From: Methylophaga sp. OBS4
GTDB taxonomy: Bacteria; Pseudomonadota; Gammaproteobacteria; Nitrosococcales; Methylophagaceae
Direction of reading: 5' to 3'
Length of the DNA: 64,000 nt
NCBI RefSeq assembly: GCF_026319305.1
Contig: NZ_JAPDMV010000002.1
Coordinates: forward strand, 49,034 to 113,033
Under the pieces are notes generated by a model. That model saw only the letters and a program-made list of their open reading frames with translations. It was not told the origin of the DNA and did not search any database. A program made the translations under genes and the position numbers. Below are positions 7,835-17,522 of this stretch, one piece after another. Every line of letters starts with the position of its first letter. Position 1 is the stretch's first letter.

Positions 7835-8881
7835 ATGAATAAATCGCAACCATCAGGCTTCAGTGGCTGGGATATCGGCGGCGCGCATCTGAAAGTGGCG
7901 CGCTGTGATGTTTCCGGACAACTGCAAGATATTATCCAGTTTCCCTGTGCTTTATGGCGTGGTATTGACGAACTGGAAACGGCTTTCAGTCTGGCACTGG
8001 CACAGCTCAACAATCAGACTGATGTACATGCGATCACCATGACCGGCGAACTGGTTGATTTTTTCCGCAATCGACAACAGGGCGTTGAACAGATCCTCGA
8101 CTGCATAGTAAACATATTGCCGCTATCCTCAATACAGATATTTACCGGCAAACAGGGCTGGTTAGAGGTCGAACAGGCAAAAACACAATGGCAGGCTGTA
8201 GCTTCGATGAACTGGCAAGCCAGTGCCATGTATGCAGCAGCCACTATTGAGCAAGGGCTGTTTATCGATATCGGCAGTACCACCTGCGATATTATTCCCA
8301 TCGTTCAACATCAAATCAGGCCCGGCGGTCTCAGTGATCATGATCGGCAACGCCATGGAGAACTGGTCTATACCGGTGCGATTCGTACACCGCTGATGGC
8401 GATCGCCCATCAGGCCCCCTTGAATGGTGACTGGATACCGCTGACAGCCGAATGGTTTGCCAGCAGTGCCGATGTCTGGTGTCTGTTAAATCAACTCAGC
8501 AGCGCGGATATTCAGGATAATAGTGCCGACGGTCAACCGTGGGACAAACCATATTGCCGGCAAAGGCTGGCACGCATATTAGCCACTGATGCCGAATTTG
8601 CTTCCGAGCAGCAATGGTCTTACCTAGCGCAATGGTTTGCCGAAAAGCAGTTGCAGACCATTACCGAGGCCTGTTTACAAGTACTCAGTTCCGCCCCGGA
8701 AATAGCACAACAGAGCCCGTTAATCGGCGCCGGTGTTGGCCGTTTTATGGTGCAACTGATCGCAAAACGCCTCAACAGACCTTATATAGATTTTGCTGAA
8801 CTCTGCAACGGAATCAATGAGGCGGCCGCTCACGCACCCGCCGCTGCCCTGGCCCTTCTGGCCCAACAGCAGTTATCGTAA
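7835..8881 (+). CDS. mfnF: Hydantoinase/kinase-fold protein resembling MfnF
   Basis: 348-residue protein of the ASKHA (actin/hexokinase-like) superfamily found in H4MPT-linked gene sets. The N-terminal phosphate-1 loop is GWDIGGAHLKVARCD (9-23); LFIDIGSTTCDIIPI near residue 145 is the second nucleotide-binding loop; PLIGAGVGRFMVQLIAKRL near the C-terminus is the adenosine motif. In methanogens the MfnF step couples the pyrophosphate-activated aminomethylfuran to glutamyl-tyramine. Assignment here is by family and neighbourhood. It is followed after 9 bases by pabB. Confidence 0.72.
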   Translation: MNKSQPSGFSGWDIGGAHLKVARCDVSGQLQDIIQFPCALWRGIDELETAFSLALAQLNNQTDVHAITMTGELVDFFRNRQQGVEQILDCIVNILPLSSIQIFTGKQGWLEVEQAKTQWQAVASMNWQASAMYAAATIEQGLFIDIGSTTCDIIPIVQHQIRPGGLSDHDRQRHGELVYTGAIRTPLMAIAHQAPLNGDWIPLTAEWFASSADVWCLLNQLSSADIQDNSADGQPWDKPYCRQRLARILATDAEFASEQQWSYLAQWFAEKQLQTITEACLQVLSSAPEIAQQSPLIGAGVGRFMVQLIAKRLNRPYIDFAELCNGINEAAAHAPAAALALLAQQQLS

Positions 8882-8890
8882 AATACCCGG

Positions 8891-10276
8891 ATGATCTCGC
8901 AATTGCCACCGCTATGCACCGAGCTGCCCTATCCGGGTGACAGTGCCAACTATTTCGGCAAACTCCGGCATATGAACTGGCCAGTAATACTTGATAGTGC
9001 TAATACGGGATGTCCGGCAGGCCGCTATGACATTCTTGCCGCTGACCCTTTCATTACCATTGAAACCCGTGCAGACAAGTCGATCATTCAATATCGGGAC
9101 GGACATAGTCACCATTCCGAAGCCGATCCGTTTGTAATCCTGGAAACATTGCTGCAACCTTACCGACAGCCTCAGACTGACTTGCCTTTTGCCGGTGGTG
9201 CCATCGGTTATTTTGCTTATGATCTGGGAAGACGGATAGAGACATTGCCCAATCGCGCAGACGATGTTGAAAATATCCCGGATATGGCCGTGGGCATTTA
9301 TGACTGGGCAGTCGTGACGGACCATAAACTCAAACGCTGCTGGCTGACCAGCTTTGGACTGGACCCGCGTACCCATGACATCTGGTCATCACTGCAAACC
9401 CAACTCTTGTCAGCTGATGCCGATGACTTATCACTATTCCAGGTCCATGGTGAATTAACCAGTAACCTGGATCCTCAGCAATATCAACAGGCTTTCGATA
9501 GGATAAAAAATTACATTACTGAAGGTGACTGTTACCAGGTTAACCTCGCTAAACGCTTTGAAATAAAAGCTGAAGGTGATCCCTGGTATGCCTATCAAAT
9601 TCAGCGTCAACAGAATGCAGCTCCTTTTTCTGCCTTTTTCAGTACAGGAAATGTGGCTGTCATGAGCTCCTCACCCGAACGTTTGTTGCAAGTTCATCAA
9701 AACCAGGTTGAAACCAAACCTATCAAAGGCACCCGCCCCCGCGATCTTACCGATCCACTGAAAGATGCGGAACTTGCAGACGCATTGCAACACAGTCTTA
9801 AAGATCGGGCCGAGAACCTGATGATCGTTGATTTATTACGTAATGATTTGGGTAAAGTATGTAAACCGGGCAGTATTAAAGTCCCCAAACCTTTTGCCCT
9901 GGAATCATTTGCCACCGTGCATCATCTGGTTAGCACCATTACCGGCACTTTGGCGGATGATGAAACTGCCGTGTCGCTGCTAAGAGCCTGTTTCCCGGGT
10001 GGATCGATCACCGGCGCCCCCAAATTACGGGCGATGGAAATCATCGAAGAACTGGAACCCAACCGGCGTGGCGTGTATTGTGGCAGCGTCGGTTATATCG
10101 GTTTTGATGGCAATATGGACAGTAATATCACCATACGCACATTAGTTTTCAGTGACCAGCGCCTGAGGTTCTGGGCCGGCGGCGGGATCGTTGCCGACTC
10201 TCAGGCCGAAGCCGAACATCAGGAAGTGCATGATAAAGCAGCGGCGATGTTCAAACTGATCGAGGCCTTGCGTTAA
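8891..10276 (+). CDS. pabB: Aminodeoxychorismate synthase component I
   Basis: Chorismate-utilising enzyme, 461 residues, making 4-amino-4-deoxychorismate on the way to p-aminobenzoate, the aryl precursor of both folate and H4MPT. The chorismate-binding domain is complete: YQVNLAKRF, VMSSSPERLL, ETKPIKGTRPR (the PIKGT lysine motif separates PabB from anthranilate synthase), DLLRNDLGKVC, GGSITGAPKLRAMEIIEELE, YCGSVGYIGFDG and WAGGGIVADS. Neither the glutaminase partner PabA nor the lyase PabC is encoded in the window. Its location inside the cofactor operon suggests dedicated pABA supply for H4MPT; the next gene starts 2 bases after its stop. Confidence 0.93.
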   Translation: MISQLPPLCTELPYPGDSANYFGKLRHMNWPVILDSANTGCPAGRYDILAADPFITIETRADKSIIQYRDGHSHHSEADPFVILETLLQPYRQPQTDLPFAGGAIGYFAYDLGRRIETLPNRADDVENIPDMAVGIYDWAVVTDHKLKRCWLTSFGLDPRTHDIWSSLQTQLLSADADDLSLFQVHGELTSNLDPQQYQQAFDRIKNYITEGDCYQVNLAKRFEIKAEGDPWYAYQIQRQQNAAPFSAFFSTGNVAVMSSSPERLLQVHQNQVETKPIKGTRPRDLTDPLKDAELADALQHSLKDRAENLMIVDLLRNDLGKVCKPGSIKVPKPFALESFATVHHLVSTITGTLADDETAVSLLRACFPGGSITGAPKLRAMEIIEELEPNRRGVYCGSVGYIGFDGNMDSNITIRTLVFSDQRLRFWAGGGIVADSQAEAEHQEVHDKAAAMFKLIEALR

Positions 10277-10278
10277 TC

Positions 10279-10860
10279 ATGCGGGTGGTCAAACTCGGCG
10301 GCAGCCTATTTCATACCCCCGAATTGCGGCAGTGGCTGGAATTGCTGCAACAGGCCGGGCATAACGAAACCATATTAATGGTTCCCGGCGGTGGCCCGTT
10401 TGCTGACGAAGTCCGCTATGCGCAGCGTCTGCATCGCTTCAGTGATACCACCGCCCATCATATGGCTATTCTGGCAATGGCCCAGTTCGGCCTGTTAATG
10501 GCTGATCTGGCACCGCAATGCAGGCCTTTCTTTTACCCTCACCAGCATGGCAGCGAGCTGGAAAAGGGTTTATATGTCTGGCTGCCGGATCGGCACGTAC
10601 TTGATGTGGCTGAATTGCCGCACAGCTGGGATATCAGCTCAGACAGCCTGGCTCTCTGGCTCAGTCAGCAGCTAGAAGCTGAAGAGCTGGTCATGATCAA
10701 AAGAACCACCGTGGTCTCCAGCCGCATCACGGCACTGATAGAACATGGTGTGCTCGATAAGGGGTTCAGAACACTCTACGAACACCAGCCGTTACCCACT
10801 CAACTGTTTCATTTCCAGCAGCAGGCTTTATTTCCGGACAAGGGGTTGGTTCTGCGATGA
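10279..10860 (+). CDS. mfnE: Small amino-acid-kinase-fold protein resembling MfnE
   Basis: 193-residue member of the amino acid kinase family (aspartokinase/glutamate kinase fold), shorter than the metabolic kinases. It has VVKLGGSL at residues 3-10, MVPGGGPFADEVR near 36-48, and SWDISSDSLALWLS near 115, the nucleotide and substrate loops. MfnE of methanogens phosphorylates aminomethylfuran phosphate to the diphosphate for coupling by MfnF, and co-localisation with MfnF- and MfnD-like genes supports that role, though without direct proof. The stop overlaps the next start as ATGA. Confidence 0.72.
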   Translation: MRVVKLGGSLFHTPELRQWLELLQQAGHNETILMVPGGGPFADEVRYAQRLHRFSDTTAHHMAILAMAQFGLLMADLAPQCRPFFYPHQHGSELEKGLYVWLPDRHVLDVAELPHSWDISSDSLALWLSQQLEAEELVMIKRTTVVSSRITALIEHGVLDKGFRTLYEHQPLPTQLFHFQQQALFPDKGLVLR

Positions 10861-12053
10861 AGCACGCGCTACCTGAGCCTGAACAACTCAATAGTTTAGT
10901 TCAACAGCTGCTCAATAGTGGCTCCGCCTGCTCTTTACCCGAACATGGCACCAGTCATATGGCATCGCTGCACGCACTCTGTGAGCCGTTATTACAGGAA
11001 GCAGCACTTCATCAGCAGCCTGAGTGGGCGGCGCATATGACACCGACGCTGGCACCATACAGCCTGCTGGGGCAGCAGATAGCGGCTCTGCATAGTGGTA
11101 ATTTATTGTCCGCTGAGCTGTATCCTGCGTTAAAACAGGCTGAGCAATCCTTGCTGCAATGGCTTTGCCAGCATTTTGGCCAGCCACACGCCCACTTCAC
11201 TCATGGTGGAAGCTACGCCAACCTGGAAGCCTTGTGGCGTGCCCGTGATCTGAGTGCTCACAGCAGCAACCTGGTTTATGGCAGCCGGGCAACGCATTAT
11301 TCTGTATTAAAAGCCTGTCAGCTTCTCGGTTTGGCATTCAAACCAATCGACACTGATGAACAGGATCGCCTGCTCCCGGAAGCGTTGCAACACGCCTGTC
11401 TCGACAGACCGCCCGTTGCTATCGTGTTAAATGCTGGTACCTCGGCAGCAGGGGTAATCGACCCGCTGGAACCTTGCATGGCCATCGGCCAGTCCTATCA
11501 GAGCTGGATACATATTGATGCTGCCTGGGGCGGCGCCACCATGATGCTGCCGGAAAACCGGCAGCGGTATCAGCTGCTGCAAAAAGCTGACTCTATCAGT
11601 TTTGATCCACACAAAGCTTTATCGCAGCCCAAACCCTCCAGCGTGTTGCTGTCCCGCCATGGCGGTCAATCTCTTGCTGCACAAGTCGACTACCTGTCTT
11701 CGTCACCTGACAACAGGTTGCCAGGTTCATATGGTGGTGAGCTGTTTCTGCCATTGTGGTTAAATCTGCAGATGCTGGGTGAAGACTGGTTTTATCAGCA
11801 AATCCGGCAGCGACTGGCTCAGTCACGCCAGTTTGCCTTACATCTGGCCGAACTGACCGACTGGCCTGTGTCTGTCTCCGAAACGGGTATTGTTTGTTTC
11901 GAACCGAAACAGCCTGACTTGTTGGCAATACTGCCAGACCAAGGTATATTCTCGCGCGCCAGTATTAATGGGCGGCCGGTTTATCGCGCGGTCTTTGCCA
12001 GCGCTAATACGCAGGCCGCAAGCCTGATTAAGGTGCTACACCCTTATCTTTAA
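10857..12053 (+). CDS. Group II PLP-dependent decarboxylase, possible tyrosine decarboxylase (MfnA role)
   Basis: 398-residue pyridoxal-phosphate decarboxylase. The PLP lysine lies in SISFDPHKALSQ, and the cofactor-binding aspartate in HIDAAWGG; upstream are THGGSYANLEALWRARD and VLNAGTSAAGVIDPL. Related enzymes decarboxylate tyrosine, glutamate, aspartate or diaminobutyrate. As last gene of the methylofuran-like operon it is a good candidate for making tyramine, which bacterial methylofuran contains. Its active-site surroundings look more like bacterial group II decarboxylases than archaeal MfnA, so non-orthologous replacement or another substrate is possible. The ATG overlaps the previous stop, and its last 26 bases overlap the convergent damX gene. 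Confidence 0.78.
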   Translation: MKHALPEPEQLNSLVQQLLNSGSACSLPEHGTSHMASLHALCEPLLQEAALHQQPEWAAHMTPTLAPYSLLGQQIAALHSGNLLSAELYPALKQAEQSLLQWLCQHFGQPHAHFTHGGSYANLEALWRARDLSAHSSNLVYGSRATHYSVLKACQLLGLAFKPIDTDEQDRLLPEALQHACLDRPPVAIVLNAGTSAAGVIDPLEPCMAIGQSYQSWIHIDAAWGGATMMLPENRQRYQLLQKADSISFDPHKALSQPKPSSVLLSRHGGQSLAAQVDYLSSSPDNRLPGSYGGELFLPLWLNLQMLGEDWFYQQIRQRLAQSRQFALHLAELTDWPVSVSETGIVCFEPKQPDLLAILPDQGIFSRASINGRPVYRAVFASANTQAASLIKVLHPYL

Positions 12054-13548
12054 TTTGTTTTTGAACACTGTCAAACCGACGTAACCATGTTGGCAAGGTA
12101 TTGAGCGGAGCCGGCCATTTTTTACTGGCTGACAAAGCGGCCTGCTTATTATCGTAAACACCGTAAGTCAGCACATGCCAGGGTTTACCATTACGCAGAC
12201 TGCTAAACTGAGCGACGTCGCCGGTTAGTGCATATTTCTCTATAAACGCCTCTACTTCCTGTTGTGTCCAGGCGCCCATTAACTGAAAAGTATATGCCGT
12301 CGCTGGCTGAGACAGAATCCAGTCCTGATCATAAACAGTTGTTTTTTCCTGCTCCTCATCTGGAATGTCAACCGGAGGCTCTTTCTGTATTTGCTCAGCT
12401 TGTTCCGGTTCTGCTGACTCGGTATTTTCGTCCGGTTCAACAGGCTGTGTTGTTTCCGTTATCGCATGCTCTGCTGCCGATGACTCGTTCTTTTTTGTGT
12501 CTTCGTCTGCCGGTTCGGGAATCTCTGCTAATAATTCAGCGAGTTCATCCCGCTCGGCCTGCTGCAAAATGGGTTTGTTGCTCTTTTCCTCCTCACCAAG
12601 CACAATCGTAGCAAGCTCATTTTCTGCTACCAGATCAGGAATCTCTATTTGCTGTTCCTTCACTTCGGGTACAGACATCCATTCATTTATCTGTTGCTGG
12701 TAGCTGAGTAAGAAAATAAATATCAGCCCCAACAATACCAGCCCCGACCATCTTAATATCTTGCCCGCAGAGAACGGTAGTCTGTCTGTCAAATTACTGC
12801 TTGTTTTCAAACCCAGCAATTGCTGATGTGCCAGGCGATTAAGTCTTCCCGGGTTGCCCTGCGACAGGCGATATAAACGCTGCATATCCTTGTCCGTAAA
12901 AGGACAGCTGCCCGTATAACCTGCGGCCGTAAGCCTGTGCATCAGATAAGCTGTTATCTCGTCATTTTCCAGCGCAGGTAAATTGATTGACTGCAAAGAT
13001 AGACCTTCGATTTGAAACTGCGCTGATGCCGCAGTAAAAATCACTTGGAGCAGACGCAGCTGTTCCTGTTGCCATTCAAGCCAGCTCTTAATCCGGTCAA
13101 GCACTTCTGTTGCAATCTGATCAGCCTCATCAACCAGCAATACCGGCACAATATTCAGATGACGCAATTGCTGCAGCCGCTGTTGCAACAATCCGGCCAG
13201 CCCCTGCTCGGATGAGAAATTCTGCGTATCACCACCCAAACCTTTTAAGACAATGGCGCTTAACTGTGAGAAATCGGTGTGTGAATTAATCAGACAAAAG
13301 CGCAGATCAGGCGCTGATTCGCGCTGTAACTGACCTAACATCGATGTTTTACCCATTCCCGCATTAGCCTGAATCAACACAGGCTTATCCGTCGATCGGA
13401 GCAAGTGCAGCAACAGCAGGCGCCGTTGCTCTATCTGGCTACCAGGAAAGAAACTGTCTGCATTTGACACCCCTGCAAATGGCAGGCGCTTTAAAGCCAG
13501 CCATGCAAGATAGGCCGGTTCCGGTGATGTCGATGCAATTTCGCTCAT
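12028..13548 (-). CDS. damX: DamX-like AAA ATPase with membrane anchor and SPOR domain
   Basis: 506 residues in three parts. The cytoplasmic N-terminal half is an ExeA/MshM-type AAA ATPase with Walker A ANAGMGKTSM (~60-69) and Walker B VLLVDEADQ. One transmembrane helix follows at ~267-285 (SGLVLLGLIFIFLLS). The periplasmic part has a Glu/Pro-rich linker (~300-400) and ends in a SPOR domain (YTFQLMGAWTQQEVEAFIEK, then WHVLTYGVYDNKQAALSA), which binds denuded septal peptidoglycan. DamX proteins localise to the division site. The order aroK-aroB-damX matches the E. coli layout. The 3' end overlaps the convergent decarboxylase by 26 bases. Confidence 0.88.
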   Translation of the reverse strand: MSEIASTSPEPAYLAWLALKRLPFAGVSNADSFFPGSQIEQRRLLLLHLLRSTDKPVLIQANAGMGKTSMLGQLQRESAPDLRFCLINSHTDFSQLSAIVLKGLGGDTQNFSSEQGLAGLLQQRLQQLRHLNIVPVLLVDEADQIATEVLDRIKSWLEWQQEQLRLLQVIFTAASAQFQIEGLSLQSINLPALENDEITAYLMHRLTAAGYTGSCPFTDKDMQRLYRLSQGNPGRLNRLAHQQLLGLKTSSNLTDRLPFSAGKILRWSGLVLLGLIFIFLLSYQQQINEWMSVPEVKEQQIEIPDLVAENELATIVLGEEEKSNKPILQQAERDELAELLAEIPEPADEDTKKNESSAAEHAITETTQPVEPDENTESAEPEQAEQIQKEPPVDIPDEEQEKTTVYDQDWILSQPATAYTFQLMGAWTQQEVEAFIEKYALTGDVAQFSSLRNGKPWHVLTYGVYDNKQAALSASKKWPAPLNTLPTWLRRFDSVQKQIKDKGVAP

Positions 13549-13676
13549 TTCAAAGCTAGTGCTCTTTCAATTTGATATTGTTACGTTCAATTGATCTGTC
13601 TGCGTTCACGGCAGGACGCCATTCGCAGCGAAGGGGTGTTCCCTGTGCAAGAAGTCGTGGACGCTGAACCCGGTCA

Positions 13677-14771
13677 TCACCTTGCAAGAGTACTAGACTC
13701 TCCCAGCCTCAACGTTTCCTGCAGTTTATCAATTGAATAATCGTCACTGATCACCGCGCGCCCGATATCTTTCAACAAGATCAGCCTGATAACACCAGCC
13801 TGAACCTTTTTATCCACTGACATCAAAGCCATATATTGCTCAGAAGTCATGCCTTCTGGTCCGTTTACCGGTAAATCTGCAGCTGCAAAAATAGCACGGA
13901 TTCTGCTGACATCCTGCGCGGATATCCAGCCCATGCGTGCGGACAAGTCTGCCGCCATTAACATGCCAACGGCAATCGCTTCTCCATGCAACCAGTTGCC
14001 GTATCCCATACCGGTCTCAATCGCATGCCCAAAAGTATGTCCGAGGTTAAGCAAAGCTCTGACACCTTGTTCCGTCTCATCCATCGCAACTATCTCAGCC
14101 TTGTCCTGGCAGGATCGCTCAATCGCATAGGCTAAAGCCTGTGGATTTCTGGCCTTTAAGGCAGCCATATTTTGCTCAAGCCACTCAAAAAAGGCACGGT
14201 CGTTAATCAAACCATATTTGATGACTTCTGCCAGCCCTGAAGCCAGTTGGCGATCATCCAGCGTGTTCAGCGTATTGGTATCGGCGATCACACACTGCGG
14301 CTGATAAAAGGCTCCGATCATGTTCTTGCCCAAGGCATGGTTGACCGCAGTTTTTCCGCCAACGGAAGAATCTACTTGTGATAATAAGGTGGTAGGGACT
14401 TGTATAAACGGCACACCCCGCTGATAACAGGCTGCGGCAAAGCCGGTCATATCGCCAATAACACCGCCCCCCAAAGCAATCAGGGTTACCTGCCGGGAAA
14501 ACCGTGCCTGCAATAATTTATCAAATACCCGATTGAGTACGTCCAGGGTCTTGAATTGTTCACCATCAGGCAGAACCACGGATTCACACTGATATCCCGG
14601 CAGCAGATTCAGCATTTTATTCAGATATAGTGGTGCAATTGTCTCATTGGTGACAATCAAAACTTCTTTATTCTTTAAATGCTGTTGAATCAGTTCAGGC
14701 TGAGATAATAAATCCTGGCCTATGTAAATCGGGTAACTGCGCTCAGCAAGGGCAACGTGTAGCGTTTTCAT
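13677..14771 (-). CDS. aroB: 3-dehydroquinate synthase
   Basis: Second step of the shikimate pathway, converting DAHP to 3-dehydroquinate with NAD and a divalent metal. 364 residues, standard length. Conserved blocks include [65 protein letters not shown] (metal-binding Glu) and [12 protein letters not shown] (metal-binding His), with a further His in [11 protein letters not shown]. The start overlaps the aroK stop by 4 bases (ATGA), so the two are translationally coupled. Confidence 0.97.
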   Translation of the reverse strand: MKTLHVALAERSYPIYIGQDLLSQPELIQQHLKNKEVLIVTNETIAPLYLNKMLNLLPGYQCESVVLPDGEQFKTLDVLNRVFDKLLQARFSRQVTLIALGGGVIGDMTGFAAACYQRGVPFIQVPTTLLSQVDSSVGGKTAVNHALGKNMIGAFYQPQCVIADTNTLNTLDDRQLASGLAEVIKYGLINDRAFFEWLEQNMAALKARNPQALAYAIERSCQDKAEIVAMDETEQGVRALLNLGHTFGHAIETGMGYGNWLHGEAIAVGMLMAADLSARMGWISAQDVSRIRAIFAAADLPVNGPEGMTSEQYMALMSVDKKVQAGVIRLILLKDIGRAVISDDYSIDKLQETLRLGESSTLAR

Positions 14772-15304
14772 GAGGGATCGTTAATATGTCCTGTTTCTTT
14801 CAGTTTTTTGATAACTTCGTTAACCGTATGCTGAACTGACTGTTCACCGGTTTTCAATACAATATCCGCGACATCGCGGTACAGAGGATCACGCTTAGCC
14901 AAAAGATCTTCAATTTGTTTTCTGCGATCCGCGAGCTGCAGTAAGGGACGTTTTTTATCTCTGGCAGTTCGCCGATACAGCTGTTCCGCTTCCGCTGACA
15001 GATAGACAACATGGCCTCTGGAACGCAACAGCTTTCTATTTTCCTCGGATAACACCGCACCACCGCCCGTCGCAAGCACAATATTGGTCATACCGGTCAG
15101 CTCTTCAATAGCACGTGACTCACGCTCTCTGAAACCTGCTTCACCTTCCATTTCGAAAATCCACGAAATGGAAACACCGGTGCGCTGTTCGATTTCCTTG
15201 TCGCTGTCATAGAACTTTCTATGCAAAGCCTTGGCAAGCTGTCTGCCGATGGTGGACTTACCGGCTCCCATCGGACCAACAAGGAATATATTACCTGATA
15301 TCAA
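14768..15304 (-). CDS. aroK: Shikimate kinase
   Basis: Phosphorylates shikimate with ATP. 178 residues, with Walker [12 protein letters not shown] at 10-20, the substrate-binding [11 protein letters not shown], the GEAGFRERE block, [11 protein letters not shown], and the lid region [13 protein letters not shown]. It uses a TTG start (15302-15304) preceded by GAAGGT about 10 bases upstream; no in-frame ATG fits the family N-terminus ([11 protein letters not shown]) better. It lies just downstream of the pilQ terminator and heads aroK-aroB-damX. Confidence 0.95.
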   Translation of the reverse strand: MISGNIFLVGPMGAGKSTIGRQLAKALHRKFYDSDKEIEQRTGVSISWIFEMEGEAGFRERESRAIEELTGMTNIVLATGGGAVLSEENRKLLRSRGHVVYLSAEAEQLYRRTARDKKRPLLQLADRRKQIEDLLAKRDPLYRDVADIVLKTGEQSVQHTVNEVIKKLKETGHINDPS

Positions 15305-15332
15305 TGTTTTCTGACCTTCAATTTTTTATCAC

Positions 15333-15362
15333 AAAAAAGCCGGATCAAAGGCGATCCGGCTT
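15333..15362 (-). terminator. Intrinsic terminator of the pilMNOPQ operon
   Basis: AAGCCGGATC (15337-15346) and GATCCGGCTT (15353-15362) form a perfect 10-bp GC-rich stem with a 6-base loop. Read on the minus strand it is followed by a run of six T residues (complement of the A run at 15333-15338). It lies 31 bases beyond the pilQ stop and before aroK, so it separates the two transcription units. Confidence 0.9.
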
Positions 15363-15392
15363 CAAAATTCAGTAACAGGCTCTTATATGAGT

Positions 15393-17519
15393 TTAGTATT
15401 GAAGCCCTTCCTTAACGATTTTGGGGGTGACGAAAACCAGAAGCTCACGTTTTCTGTCTTCATTAGCTTTATTTTTGAACAGAAAGCCGACATAGGGCAG
15501 ATCACCAAAGAAAGGCACTCGTGTGACATTGTTAGAAGTACTCTGTTCATAAATACCACCGAGTACCACTGTTTCACCATTATCAACCAATACCTGGGTT
15601 TTAACACTGCGGGTATCGATACTGGGCACACCAAGGAAGACTTCACCCACCTCGTCCTTACTGACTTCCAAATCCATTACGATACGGTCATCAGGCGTGA
15701 TTTGAGGTGTGACATCCAGTTTCAATACCGCTTCTTTGAACGACACGTTGGTCGCGCCACTTGATGTAGCTTCCTGATAAGGAATTTCAGTACCTTGCTC
15801 GATCGTGGCCTGTTGCTGATTGGAAGTAATGACACGTGGGGTTGAAATAACCTCGCCTTTGCCTTCAGCTTGCATAGCCGACAATTCCAGCTCCAGCAAC
15901 GTACCGAAAGGAAGTTTAGCAAGCGCCAAGCCGATAGAGCCCGCAGGGTTATCAACAGGCAGATTCACATTCATTCGTTCCTCAAAACCAATTGTTTCAC
16001 CATTCAAGAACTGAGTAGTGGCATCTAGTGAGCCTGAAGTAACCGCCTGATTAATAAATTTATTACCCGATGATTTCTCTTTGGTGACACCAAACCGGAC
16101 ACCCAATTCTTTATTAAAGTCGTTGTTGGCAATAACAATACGTGATTCAATCAGAACCTGGCGCACCGGTTTATCCAGTTGCTCAATCACCTGCCGGATA
16201 CCGACTAGGTTATCCGCCGTATCACGAATCAACAAAGAATTGGTTCGCTGATCGATGGTGATACTGCCGCGTGGCGACAGAAAACCACTCTGTCCAGAGC
16301 CACCACCCTGCTTGCCATCTGTTTTGAGGATTTGTGCCAGTTGATCGGCTTTTGCAAATTTGATTTCAACAATTTCGGTATAGAGTGGTTCGAGTTCAAC
16401 CAGTTGTTTTTGTGCTTCCAGTTCCTGTTTCTCCCTGGCCGCAATTTCTGCAGCGGGCGCCACCAGCATGACATTACCATTTTGACGCATGGCAAGGCCT
16501 TTGGTTTTCAAAATAATATCCAGAGCCTGATCCCAGGGCACATTTTTCAATCGCAGGGTCAGGTTACCCTTGACGGTATCACTGGTTACCAAATTCATGC
16601 CGGTAAAGTCTGCCAGCAACTGCAAGACGGCTCTTACTTCAATATTCTGGAAGTTCAAAGACAGCTTTTCACCTTTATATCCAAACTGATCTCTTTGTTG
16701 GGCTGCTTGCACATCTTTAGAAACCGGTTTGACTTCAATCACCAGCGTCTGTTCAGATTGATATGCTAGATGCTCATATTCGCCTTCTGTGGTGAGCGTC
16801 AACTGCGTTGCGTTACCTTTAGTCTCAGTATCAATATATTTAACCGGAGTGGCGAAATCCATCACATCCAGTCGGCGATGCAGGTTGTCGGGTAAGCCAA
16901 CATTAGCTAACTCTACAACGATATTGCCGCGCTCCTGACGCACATCCATTGCCGTATCGGTGCCATCCAGTTTAATGATCAAGCGGGCTTCACCTGATTC
17001 ACCGCGGCGGAAATCAATATCTGTCACTGAGGTATCCGGGCTTGATGAACGTTTGGCAACCTGATGGGCACTTTCGATAGTAACAGTCAGCTGATTACCT
17101 GACTGGCTGATGGAATAAGGCACTTTTTGCAAAAGATTAATGACCATTCTGGTACGCTCTCCGGCTTCAACCGCAGAAACACTTCTGGTCACACCGACAT
17201 TAATTTGTTTTGTTCTCTCTTGCAGCTTATTTTCCACACCGGCAAAATCCAGAATAATTCGGGCCGGGTCGTCAGTAGCAAAGCTATTGGGTTTGGATAC
17301 GGGTTCCGAGAACGTAAGCTGGATTTTTGCCTTGTTGCCAGGCAGCGCACTGTAATCCAACGCTCGCAGTTCGGCAGCACCTGCCGTCGTCACGGTAGCA
17401 AACACCAATGCCAGAGCACAGAATAACTGGCGCTTCAGGGCAGTGGTCCAGTTTTTATCACTTGTTATCAATGTCTGCTTGGCCATGGTGATTCCATTTT
17501 TTGTCGTCATGATATTCAT
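15393..17519 (-). CDS. pilQ: Type IV pilus secretin PilQ
   Basis: Outer-membrane secretin through which the pilus passes. 708 residues from the first ATG. The signal peptide h-region is FCALALVFATVTTAGA, followed by tandem AMIN domains (~50-260) that bind peptidoglycan, an STN/N0 domain (~305-370; ISLNFQ-type strand and FTGMNLVTSDTVKGNLTL), N1 repeats, and the C-terminal secretin domain with VLIESRIVIANNDFNKELG and RELLVFVTPKIVKEG. The ATG at 17486 (MAKQTLIT) has GGA a few bases upstream and may be the real start, 11 codons in. Last gene of pilMNOPQ, 3 bases after pilP. Confidence 0.96.
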   Translation of the reverse strand: MNIMTTKNGITMAKQTLITSDKNWTTALKRQLFCALALVFATVTTAGAAELRALDYSALPGNKAKIQLTFSEPVSKPNSFATDDPARIILDFAGVENKLQERTKQINVGVTRSVSAVEAGERTRMVINLLQKVPYSISQSGNQLTVTIESAHQVAKRSSSPDTSVTDIDFRRGESGEARLIIKLDGTDTAMDVRQERGNIVVELANVGLPDNLHRRLDVMDFATPVKYIDTETKGNATQLTLTTEGEYEHLAYQSEQTLVIEVKPVSKDVQAAQQRDQFGYKGEKLSLNFQNIEVRAVLQLLADFTGMNLVTSDTVKGNLTLRLKNVPWDQALDIILKTKGLAMRQNGNVMLVAPAAEIAAREKQELEAQKQLVELEPLYTEIVEIKFAKADQLAQILKTDGKQGGGSGQSGFLSPRGSITIDQRTNSLLIRDTADNLVGIRQVIEQLDKPVRQVLIESRIVIANNDFNKELGVRFGVTKEKSSGNKFINQAVTSGSLDATTQFLNGETIGFEERMNVNLPVDNPAGSIGLALAKLPFGTLLELELSAMQAEGKGEVISTPRVITSNQQQATIEQGTEIPYQEATSSGATNVSFKEAVLKLDVTPQITPDDRIVMDLEVSKDEVGEVFLGVPSIDTRSVKTQVLVDNGETVVLGGIYEQSTSNNVTRVPFFGDLPYVGFLFKNKANEDRKRELLVFVTPKIVKEGLQY

Positions 17520-17522
17520 TGT

